A stretch of DNA of 7,280 nucleotides from an uncultured Eubacteriales bacterium (GTDB taxonomy: Bacteria > Bacillota > Clostridia > Oscillospirales > UBA644), in assembly GCA_934486965.1 (NCBI GenBank), contig CAKSQP010000077.1:1-7280 (forward strand). The letters are read 5' to 3'. The notes under the pieces are model-generated. The model was not told the DNA's origin. It saw only the letters and a program-made list of their open reading frames with translations, and did no database searches. Positions 1-5,568 of the stretch are shown here, in pieces. How positions within the stretch are numbered: position 1 is the first letter of the stretch; each line of letters starts with the position of its first letter. The position numbers and the translations under genes were made by a program.

Positions 1-1
1 G

Positions 2-1183
2 GGAGCCAAGCTGCCTCAGGGGATTTTGCTGTACGGCGATCCGGGACTCGGCAAAACCCTTATTGCAAAGTGCTTTATAGAAGAAAGCGGCCTTAAATCT
101 TATGTTGTTCGGAGAAATAAGGGCAACGACGACTTTATCGGTGATATTACGGCTACTTTTCAAAAGGCACGGGAAACCGCCCCTTGCATTGTCTTTCTCG
201 ACGACATGGATAAGTTCGCCAACGAGGACAGCAACCATCGTGATGCGGAAGAATATGTGGCGGTTCAGTCAGGTATTGATGAGGTAAAGAATTGTAATGT
301 GTTCGTTCTTGCTACTGCAAATGAGATGTGGAAGCTGCCGAACTCCCTTGTGCGGTCAGGTCGTTTTGACCGAAAAATTGAGGTTCATTGCCCTACCGCT
401 AAAGATGCCGATGAAATCATTAAACACTATCTCTCGGACAAAAAGGTAGCCGAAAACGTTGACATGGACGACCTTTCTAAGATGATCAGCTACAGCTCAT
501 GTGCCGAGCTTGAGACTATTCTGAATGAAGCCGCAATCAGCGCTGCGCACGCAAGAAAAAGCAGTATTGAAATGGATGATTTTGTAAAATCAGTTCTGCG
601 GATGCAGTATGATTCACCTGATAATTTCACAAAAACATCTGCGGAAGACCTGAAGAAAACAGCGCTCCATGAGGCCGGACATCTTGTTGTATCGGAGGTC
701 CTTTGTCCGGGAAGTGTCGGGCTTGCCTCCCTCCGTTCTACCGGAAGAGACGCTACGGGCGGCTTTATTCACCGGTGCAAGGAACTTTCCAGAAGACCCT
801 ATTACATCCTTATATCTCTTGCGGGGAAGGCCGCCGTTGAACTTTATTATTCGGATACCGTTGCGAGCGGTTGTACGTCTGATATAAACCGTGCTTTCGA
901 GTTCATCAGGGAGGGAATGTCAGAGAACGCAACGCTCGGCTTCGGAATGATCGATGTATCTACGAGTAGGTTCCCGAAGACCTCAGAAGATTTCAAATCC
1001 AGAAACGAGGCTGTTACCCATGCTGAACTTGAACGTTATATGTTGAAAACAAGGGAAATTCTCCTTAAAAATAAGGATTTCCTCGAGAAGGCTGCCGCCG
1101 CGCTTATTGAAAAGGAAACGCTGCTTCATTCCGATATCGGAAATATCAGAGAAAGCACCGTTGTTACCGAGGTGGCTGTATAA
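2..1183 (+). CDS. FtsH-like AAA+ ATPase with M41 zinc metallopeptidase domain (5' partial)
   Basis: The reading frame is open from the left edge, so the N-terminus, including any membrane segments, lies outside the window. A TTG at 26-28 lies inside the conserved strand leading into Walker A and is not a credible start. Fragment residue numbers: Walker A GDPGLGKT at 12-19; a pore-loop-like FIG near 45-47; Walker B IVFLDDMDK at 63-71; sensor-1-like LATANE around 103-108; second region of homology RSGRFDR at 118-124 with the arginine-finger pair. The peptidase part has HEAGH at 223-227 and a later SGCTSDINRA stretch whose Asp294 matches the third zinc ligand of FtsH. All expected catalytic residues are therefore present. 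The Walker B glutamate is replaced by Asp (DD instead of DE), which is unusual. By family knowledge this is an ATP-driven protease that unfolds and degrades proteins. It is divergent enough that housekeeping FtsH is not certain, so no symbol is given. The TAA is at 1181-1183 and no downstream gene is coupled to it. Confidence 0.92.
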   Translation, partial: GAKLPQGILLYGDPGLGKTLIAKCFIEESGLKSYVVRRNKGNDDFIGDITATFQKARETAPCIVFLDDMDKFANEDSNHRDAEEYVAVQSGIDEVKNCNVFVLATANEMWKLPNSLVRSGRFDRKIEVHCPTAKDADEIIKHYLSDKKVAENVDMDDLSKMISYSSCAELETILNEAAISAAHARKSSIEMDDFVKSVLRMQYDSPDNFTKTSAEDLKKTALHEAGHLVVSEVLCPGSVGLASLRSTGRDATGGFIHRCKELSRRPYYILISLAGKAAVELYYSDTVASGCTSDINRAFEFIREGMSENATLGFGMIDVSTSRFPKTSEDFKSRNEAVTHAELERYMLKTREILLKNKDFLEKAAAALIEKETLLHSDIGNIRESTVVTEVAV

Positions 1184-1221
1184 AGCACTCCATTAGAAAT
1201 TGATAATAAGGCAAATACGGT

Positions 1222-1494
1222 TAGGCAGAGCAGAATTTTATCGCCCGATGCAAACTTTTTTTGGTGTTTTTTTCCTTTTTCGCCTTGTCGGGCGTTAGCC
1301 CGACTGCCTCTCAAAAAGAAAAAGTCCCTCGAAAATTTTTCTGCGGCGGGTGCACGCAGTTTTTTACGGTACGGATTTTCGGCATAACGACAAAGGAACC
1401 GAAGTGAATACTGTCGCATTTACAAGGTTTCTGCAAAAGTCAGGACGGAAATCAGTCCGCTAAAACCGATAAGAGTTCAATTCTGCTCTGCCTA
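1222..1494. repeat. Non-coding segment bounded by 16-bp perfect inverted repeats (MITE-like or structured element)
   Basis: TAGGCAGAGCAGAATT at 1222-1237 is the exact reverse complement of 1479-1494. If a 6-nt GAGTTC (1473-1478) is skipped on the right arm, the match extends by TTATCG (1238-1243) against CGATAA (1467-1472), giving 22 paired positions. The interior has T-rich runs (about 1256-1280), a perfect hairpin at 1287-1304 and A-rich runs (1312-1322) that can pair imperfectly with the T-rich runs. No convincing gene lies inside. A 97-codon minus-strand frame crosses it but has low-complexity Lys/Arg/Phe-rich content and also runs into the upstream protease gene. No clear target-site duplication is visible just outside the arms. 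The reading is either a small non-autonomous mobile element or an intergenic structured-RNA repeat; sequence alone does not decide. With the promoter at 1542-1570 this accounts for the whole gap between the genes at 1183 and 1598. Confidence 0.6.
1287..1304. other. Perfect 7-bp GC-rich hairpin inside the inverted-repeat segment
   Basis: GTCGGGC (1287-1293), loop GTTA (1294-1297), GCCCGAC (1298-1304). The stem is perfect and GC-rich, but neither side is followed directly by a T-tract, so it is not a standard intrinsic terminator. T-rich sequence upstream and A-rich sequence downstream can lengthen the stem imperfectly, making this the tip of a larger folded structure. It lies 104 nt after the FtsH-like stop codon. 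Confidence 0.7.
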
Positions 1495-1541
1495 CACTCT
1501 ATAGTTCTGCGGCACAGATGGCATAATGAATATCAGAGGTA

Positions 1542-1570
1542 TTGTCAGGATAACAAAAGCGTGGTATAAT
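1542..1570 (+). promoter_or_regulatory. Consensus sigma-A promoter for the 1598-3155 operon
   Basis: The -35 is TTGTCA (1542-1547, one mismatch to TTGACA), the spacer is 17 nt, and the -10 is a perfect TATAAT (1565-1570). Transcription should begin near 1577. This rules out translation from the in-frame ATG at 1526, which lies upstream of the promoter, and supports the ATG at 1598 with AAAGGA (1582-1587) as ribosome binding site. A minimal ATG-TAA start-stop pair sits in the leader at 1591-1596. Confidence 0.85.
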
Positions 1571-1597
1571 GGAGTAAAAACAAAGGAAAAATGTAAA

Positions 1598-2356
1598 ATG
1601 GATAAATTGGAAACATTGGTGAACAGGCTTGAAAAAACAACCGTTGAGGGAAAAGAAAAAATCGTAAAAAAGTTGCAGGAAATTTTAGAAACTTTTCTTT
1701 GCAATTATTATATTGAGTTCGGAAATTTTAAAATCGACCCAGTATTGATAGAGGCTTATTATTCTGACGAACAAAATTTTCATGATACTGCTGTTCACGC
1801 AGCGAGAAATGAAAATGGGAAGATAGCAACACATGCAAGAGAAAGGCAAAAGAATAACTTTGGTAAATTATACATACACAATGTGACAACAAAAAATGAC
1901 GGACTCGATGTGTGTTTATCAAAAGGAGACTATTACTTTTCGATTTTAATAAAAAATGCAATTATTAACGATAAATATTTTGCAACGCAAAGCAATGTTT
2001 CAAAAATAATTTGTGATAAATGTCAAGGCTGCAATGAAGTGCCAAGTTGCTTATATTACCAAGAGTGTGTGCTGAAAAAGCGTGAACAACCTAAAGATAC
2101 GAAAGTGATTTTTTTACCCCGTAAAAATGTACCCACAGATGAACCTCTTGCGGCTGTTTCTTTAGATGATATAAAAGCCGACATGATAAACCTTTCACTT
2201 GCGCAAGGATACGGAAAACAGTGGGAATGTTCAGTTATAGCCCTTTCAGAAGTTGACAACCCCGAAGAAGCGAAAAAACTTGCAGATAAATTGAATGGTT
2301 CTACAGTCGAAGATAAGTATTTTGAATCAGCAAAAGAAAGTTTAAATATAAAATAA
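1598..2356 (+). CDS. Hypothetical protein, 252 aa, with a cysteine cluster
   Basis: I do not recognise a named family. The start at 1598 is chosen because the promoter and a ribosome binding site lie directly before it. The protein is soluble in appearance, with no signal peptide or membrane segment. Residues 1-35 are a charged, heptad-like helix. A central block at about 102-121 (DGLDVCLS then DYYFSILIKN) looks like a conserved beta-strand core; it recalls hypothetical proteins with a similar KGxDxCLS/YYxSxLIKN pattern, from memory only. Residues 139-157 carry five cysteines in the pattern C-x2-C-x2-C-x5-C-x5-C, suggesting a metal or Fe-S site or a disulfide-stabilised loop. Codon use is A+T-rich. 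The TAA is one base before the next ATG, so it is co-transcribed with the deiminase-family gene and may act with it. Existence of the gene is well supported; function is unknown. Confidence 0.85.
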   Translation: MDKLETLVNRLEKTTVEGKEKIVKKLQEILETFLCNYYIEFGNFKIDPVLIEAYYSDEQNFHDTAVHAARNENGKIATHARERQKNNFGKLYIHNVTTKNDGLDVCLSKGDYYFSILIKNAIINDKYFATQSNVSKIICDKCQGCNEVPSCLYYQECVLKKREQPKDTKVIFLPRKNVPTDEPLAAVSLDDIKADMINLSLAQGYGKQWECSVIALSEVDNPEEAKKLADKLNGSTVEDKYFESAKESLNIK

Positions 2357-2357
2357 T

Positions 2358-3155
2358 ATGCTCTGTTTTTCCTCTCTTCTGAAAACCAACCCAAAATATT
2401 CATTGCCGACAAAAAATTTGTTTTCTGCTTTATCCGATCACGGCGAACAATTTACTCTTTTTGACGGAGCAAAGGATATTTGGGCAAGAGATTATATGCC
2501 GGTCAAAACCCAAAGCGGTAAATATATATCGTTTCGGTATGAGCCGGGGTATCTTGCGGAATATCCGCAATTAAGAACAAATTTTAAGGTCGATATTGCG
2601 TCGCATTTCGGTTTTCCGATTACATACTCCGATATCAATCTTGACGGCGGTAATGTTGTGTTTTCACCCTCAAAAACAAAAGCCGTTATCACGGACAGAG
2701 TGTTTTCGGAAAATCCCGAATATGATAAAAACACTCTTTTAACCGAACTCGAAAACTTACTCGAAGTCGGGATAATTATTATTCCGTCGCTCAAAAGCGA
2801 TATGACAGGTCATGCGGACGGCGTAGTGCGATTTATAGATGAAAACACGATGCTCGGTAATGCCCCGTTATGCGAAAACGGTTACGAGAAAAAGGTTAAA
2901 AAGGCGTTGAAAAAATACGGCATTTCGGTTGTTGACTTTCCGTATTTTGATTCCGAAGGCATAAGCGCTGTCGGTTGTTACTTGAATTTTCTTGAAACAG
3001 AAAGGCATATTTTCCTGCCGATTTTCGGTAATGAAAAGGATAAAGCGGCGGTAAAATGTGCAAAGGAAGTTTTTGATAAAGAAATAATTACCGTGAATAT
3101 AAACGGTATAGCCGAAGACGGGGGAGTCTTGAATTGCATAAGTTGGGAGATGTGA
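2358..3155 (+). CDS. Agmatine deiminase / peptidylarginine deiminase-family protein (short form, 265 aa)
   Basis: The signature motifs of this guanidine-group-modifying family appear in order: DIWARDYMP at 40-48, LDGGN at 95-99, TGHADG at 150-155 with catalytic His152 and Asp154, and a C-terminal GGVLNC with the nucleophile Cys260. Family members hydrolyse a guanidinium group, releasing ammonia (agmatine to N-carbamoylputrescine, or arginine to citrulline). The usual agmatine deiminase is about 350 aa. This one is shorter mainly at the N-terminus but keeps all catalytic positions, and its opening FSSLL stretch resembles short-form members known to me, so I read it as full length rather than truncated. 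The residue before the catalytic Cys is Asn where agmatine deiminases usually have His, so the substrate is uncertain. The ATG lies 1 nt after the upstream stop with only a weak purine-rich site (around 2333-2340), which suggests translational coupling. No other polyamine or arginine genes are nearby. Confidence 0.88.
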   Translation: MLCFSSLLKTNPKYSLPTKNLFSALSDHGEQFTLFDGAKDIWARDYMPVKTQSGKYISFRYEPGYLAEYPQLRTNFKVDIASHFGFPITYSDINLDGGNVVFSPSKTKAVITDRVFSENPEYDKNTLLTELENLLEVGIIIIPSLKSDMTGHADGVVRFIDENTMLGNAPLCENGYEKKVKKALKKYGISVVDFPYFDSEGISAVGCYLNFLETERHIFLPIFGNEKDKAAVKCAKEVFDKEIITVNINGIAEDGGVLNCISWEM

Positions 3156-3319
3156 CGCCGGAAGAGAAAAAGATGAAATCAGACGAATATTGACAGCAAG
3201 GCGCAAACTCTGCAATTCAGGAGTGAAACTTTTAGGTTTCAACCGTGTCTGTTATAAAAGTACCACGGATCATGGAGATTGCTCAATATAAGTTTCCTTA
3301 TTATGGAAAAATCGCAGAA

Positions 3320-3364
3320 ATAAAGCCTAAGGAATTTTCGGTTCTGAAATTCCTTAGGCTTTAT
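3320..3364. terminator. Strong 18-bp perfect hairpin, probable bidirectional terminator
   Basis: Positions 3320-3337 pair without mismatch with 3347-3364, with core AAAGCCTAAGGAATTT and a 9-nt loop TCGGTTCTG. It lies between two convergent genes: 165 nt after the deiminase stop on the plus strand and 50 nt after the stop of the minus-strand 280-aa gene. The A/T-rich outer stem gives short U-rich runs on both transcripts (CTTTATGAGG on plus, CTTTATTT on minus), so it can plausibly work both ways, better on minus. The preceding 3156-3319 holds no gene that I can support; a minor 6-bp hairpin is at 3224-3241. Confidence 0.75.
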
Positions 3365-3414
3365 GAGGTTTTTGTGAGCGGAGGCGGAACCACCGGTTTG
3401 TCGGGCGATTCCCG

Positions 3415-4257
3415 TTATTCAGCGGGTGGCATCCTTGTCTTGGACTCTAAGATTTGTACGATTTCTTTGTATTTTTTCTCAAGAGACTTCGCCTGGATTT
3501 TATTTTTTCTTTCTTTAGTCAAATCATCTTCAAGTCCGAACAGGAAGCCCTCTGCAGCTAATTCCATTTGTATCTGCGGCCATACAATGAACTCCAGTTC
3601 CAACGGAGAAATGTCATTTCTATCTGCTATTTCGCGGATCTTCTCTTTATAAAAATGATAAGAATAACATTCCTTTCCGTCGTCCGTAAATGTATCCGCA
3701 CCGTTCTCGCCGTTTTCAAGGTTGCTCCAAGAGATGATTTTTTTATCCGGTTTATTTTTCCCAAACTGCTCCCGCTTGAACCATTCCAGAGTAAAGGAAT
3801 CCAGGGGCATGTGGCAGTATTTGAAATAATCTCGGTAGTTTTCGGCATCCTCACGACAATACAGATACTTGAAAGACATATTTACAATTTTTTGTGCTTT
3901 CCCATAAGTTCCGAGTTTGCCGTCTTCAAGTGATTTGAATTCTTTACACCACAGTTGGCATAGTTCGTTATGAACTTTGTCAAATTCTTCTTCGGTCAAC
4001 GGCGCTTTTCCTTTATAAAAATAATCTTTCAGTTTTTTTGTTATGCATTGGAGTGCGCGGTCCTTTTTATCAGAATGTTTACCGATTCCGGTAAGGGTCC
4101 GCTTGGCATCGTTATACGCAAGATTAACGGCGGCCTTTATTGAGGTATCGGCATTTTTAAGTTCTTCATAGCGAGTCTTATTTCGTATTTGAATGCCCTT
4201 TTTGAAGTTCTCACGATTTTTCTCAAACTCGTTGCGGTTGATCTGTAATTGCTGCAT
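3415..4257 (-). CDS. Hypothetical protein, 280 aa, with conserved YGKAQK and CHMPLDS motifs
   Basis: It starts at the ATG at 4257 after an AGAGGA site (about 4265-4271) and ends at TAA 3415-3417. It is a charged, mostly helical soluble protein with no signal peptide or membrane span. Two blocks look like family cores: YGKAQKIVNMSFKYLYC at 118-134 and CHMPLDSFTLEWF at 148-160. From memory the same two blocks recur in unnamed proteins of Firmicutes, but I know no Pfam name or function for them. Residues 1-35 and 245-272 are strongly charged helices, possibly coiled coil. The gene begins 18 nt after the stop of the DUF2779-like remnant, so both are read from one promoter. It appears intact, unlike its neighbour, which suggests either that it works alone or that its partner was lost recently. 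It is followed by the hairpin at 3320-3364. Confidence 0.85.
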   Translation of the reverse strand: MQQLQINRNEFEKNRENFKKGIQIRNKTRYEELKNADTSIKAAVNLAYNDAKRTLTGIGKHSDKKDRALQCITKKLKDYFYKGKAPLTEEEFDKVHNELCQLWCKEFKSLEDGKLGTYGKAQKIVNMSFKYLYCREDAENYRDYFKYCHMPLDSFTLEWFKREQFGKNKPDKKIISWSNLENGENGADTFTDDGKECYSYHFYKEKIREIADRNDISPLELEFIVWPQIQMELAAEGFLFGLEDDLTKERKNKIQAKSLEKKYKEIVQILESKTRMPPAE

Positions 4258-4275
4258 ACATAATTCCTCTTTTCC

Positions 4276-4446
4276 TTATTTTGCCGCTTTGATAAGTTCT
4301 TCCCAGATTTTGACCATCGCGAATGTATCAAGTTCGCAATACTTTAACAGATATTGTCGGGCTTTCTTTTGCTCTTCGGGTGCCATAAACTGTATTTTTT
4401 GGCATTGCCAAAGTCCGCAGTATTTTGACTTTGATAAATAAACCAT
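4276..4446 (-). pseudogene. DUF2779-type nuclease remnant: N- and C-terminal ends joined by in-frame internal deletion (56 codons)
   Basis: The frame runs from the ATG at 4446 to the TAA at 4278-4276. Residues 1-18 (MVYLSKSKYCGLWQCQKI) match my recollection of the N-terminus of DUF2779 proteins (YLSKSKYC...QCPK). Residues 23-56, with PEEQKKAR then LLKYCELDTFAMVKIWEEL, match the extreme C-terminus of the same family (LLKYCxLDTxAMVKxWEKL). Intact DUF2779 proteins, as I recall them, are around 500 aa, with a Cas4/RecB-like nuclease region and a DEDD exonuclease-like region (YFLDFETF). Both are absent here, so some 400-plus codons appear to have been removed while the frame was kept. A purine-rich site GGGAGAAGAG (4465-4456) precedes the start and the 280-aa gene follows 18 nt downstream, so it still occupies the first position of an operon. 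The alternative is a genuine small protein using only the terminal motifs; I consider that less likely. Family assignment is from memory of the sequence pattern. Confidence 0.7.
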
Positions 4447-4474
4447 AAAAATGATCTCTTCTCCCGATTTTATA

Positions 4475-4611
4475 TATTATACCACGATGCAAAAATGCTT
4501 GCTTGCAGGGGCGTTTTTGCGAGGCCGTCAATGCCGCAGCCGTGCGTGAGCGCGGGGAGGCGTCAGCCGCGAAGGCTTGCGGCAGCAAGACTTCCTGTGG
4601 TTATTATACCA
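4475..4611. repeat. GC-rich structured unit flanked by 10-bp direct repeats TATTATACCA (MITE-like insertion)
   Basis: TATTATACCA occurs at 4475-4484 and again at 4602-4611 on either side of a distinctly GC-rich 117-bp segment in an otherwise A+T-rich intergenic region. Inside are a 10-bp hairpin at 4489-4520 (GCAAAAATGC against GCGTTTTTGC, one G-T pair, 12-nt loop) and a longer one at 4532-4584 (TGCCGCAGCC against GGCTTGCGGCA with one bulged T), with a nested CGCGG/CCGCG stem at 4551-4571. The segment lacks obvious terminal inverted repeats. Each repeat copy is, on the minus strand, the extended -10 element TGGTATAAT. Removing one repeat plus the insert would leave a normal promoter about 29 nt before the start at 4446, which favours insertion into an existing promoter. 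Alternatively the segment is a native structured leader and the repeats are two separate -10 boxes. Confidence 0.6.
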
Positions 4612-4632
4612 TAATTCAATGTGTTTTGTAAA
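4603..4632 (-). promoter_or_regulatory. Promoter for the minus-strand operon (4446-3415)
   Basis: On the minus strand: -35 TTTACA (4632-4627, one mismatch), 18-nt spacer, extended -10 TGGTATAAT with TATAAT at 4608-4603. Transcription would begin near 4596 and give a leader of about 150 nt that contains the GC-rich hairpins. A second TGGTATAAT (TATAAT at 4481-4476) lies closer to the gene but has no good -35; it may work as an extended -10 promoter. Confidence 0.7.
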
Positions 4633-4766
4633 GTTGAATACGGACTTTGTATCTCTTGCCCAATGTCTTTATTTTATCGATCTGTATGTACTGCTTTCGG
4701 TGCATATATTGTTGTATTATATATAGAGAAACAGACCTGAAAAATAATATATGCGGAGTGAAATGT

Positions 4767-5318
4767 ATGGATATATTAAGATTTATCAATTCCAAAGATA
4801 TAAGAGAACACCTCAGAAATATCGGTTATGAGTTTAATTCGCCTGAGGCTGCATGGCTTATCTGTCAGTGCCATGACGCGACTGTTGACGAAAAGCATAA
4901 AGCATGGAATGAACTGATTGAAACAATGGCGGATCGCCCGATAGGCTATGCCGAGAGCAGTATCCCGCTTGATTATCTGAAGTCCGGCATGATTCCGGCG
5001 GATTTATCCAAACCTGAGCATATAAAAATATGGCTTGATGATATCAGAGAAGCTCCGGTAGGATACTTCCATTGCCACAGTGTAAATGAAACAATAAGAA
5101 AGATAATCGAATGCGAAAAAGAATGTGCCGTTATTGATGAAATCAACTGCGACCACGATCTGGGAGATTACGCCTCCGACGGAGGAGACGGAATCAAACT
5201 GATCGATTGGCTTGCAGAAAGAAAAACCTATTATCCTGTTAAACTGCATACTATGAACCCTGTCGGGCGCGAAAATATGCAGAGGGGGATCGACAGGTAT
5301 TGGAATAAAACAAAATGA
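4767..5318 (+). CDS. Chimeric protein: clostridial N-terminal module plus cREC-type (cyclic-phosphate-processing receiver) domain, 183 aa
   Basis: The start is the ATG at 4767, preceded by GGAG (4754-4757). The frame is open 40 codons further upstream, but that part is Cys/Ile/Tyr-rich, lacks a ribosome site and lies in A+T-rich promoter-like sequence. Residues 1-59 (FINSKDIREHL, EAAWLICQC, EKHKAWNELIETM) match, from memory, the N-terminus of hypothetical proteins common in gut Clostridia. Residues 86-180 have the pattern I associate with Pfam cREC (a receiver-like domain proposed for cyclic-phosphate processing): IWLDDIREAP with Asp91 and Asp92, INCDHDLGD with Asp129-His130-Asp131, and KLHTMNPVGREN with His161. 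The two halves are joined by a short linker (about 60-85). It is probably a cytosolic acidic-pocket enzyme or regulator; the substrate is unknown. It is a single gene, divergent from the minus-strand operon and 250 nt before the LytTR gene. Confidence 0.82.
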   Translation: MDILRFINSKDIREHLRNIGYEFNSPEAAWLICQCHDATVDEKHKAWNELIETMADRPIGYAESSIPLDYLKSGMIPADLSKPEHIKIWLDDIREAPVGYFHCHSVNETIRKIIECEKECAVIDEINCDHDLGDYASDGGDGIKLIDWLAERKTYYPVKLHTMNPVGRENMQRGIDRYWNKTK

Positions 5319-5487
5319 AATTAACGGAGTGTCGAAGAAAATGTAAATAAAACTATCTTATGGCCGACGTATGAAGAAAATACAGAGATGAGTGAATATG
5401 CCGACATTATATAAAGCGATAAGAGATGAATTATCCGACTGCAGCGGTCAGATGTTTTGGGATAAAGGCGTGATAACGGCCGTACTG

Positions 5488-5516
5488 TTGAAATCTGTCG
5501 TGAAATGTGTTATAAT
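5488..5516 (+). promoter_or_regulatory. Sigma-A promoter for the LytTR regulator/kinase operon
   Basis: The -35 is TTGAAA (5488-5493), the spacer is exactly 17 nt, and the -10 is TATAAT (5511-5516). Transcription should start near 5523. This places the in-frame GTG at 5539 very near the 5' end and supports the ATG at 5569, which has AGAGGG (5555-5560) 8 nt upstream. The rest of the gap from the previous stop (5319-5487) shows no supportable gene; a 46-codon frame at 5398-5538 runs through this promoter. Confidence 0.85.
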
Positions 5517-5568
5517 CCGAATGGATATTGTAATTTAAGTGGATATCATTCCGAAGAGGGATTTTGTT

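Noticed and set aside
1126..1419. 97-codon minus-strand frame across the end of the FtsH-like gene and the inverted-repeat segment
   Set aside because: Overlaps the conserved protease C-terminus, has low-complexity Lys/Arg/Phe composition and follows the A/T runs of the repeat; no ribosome site.
3190..3218. TTGACA at 3190-3195 as a promoter
   Set aside because: The hexamer 17 nt downstream is CAATTC, a poor -10, and no gene follows on this strand.
3245..3652. 135-codon plus-strand frame starting with GTG
   Set aside because: It reads through the terminator hairpin and then antisense through the 280-aa gene; no promoter or ribosome site supports it.
4328..4588. 86-codon minus-strand frame over the GC-rich unit
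   Set aside because: Composition follows the structured repeat, and it overlaps the DUF2779-like frame, which has far better motif support.
5485..5506. CTGT/TGAAAT repeated around the -35 of the LytTR promoter as an autoregulatory LytTR site
   Set aside because: The spacing of 10-12 bp is not the roughly two-helical-turn spacing expected of LytTR direct repeats, and the copies are imperfect.
5398..5538. 46-codon plus-strand frame as a possible AgrD-like signal peptide
   Set aside because: It runs through the -35/-10 of the LytTR promoter, has no good ribosome site, and lacks the acidic C-terminal tail and central Cys arrangement of AgrD.
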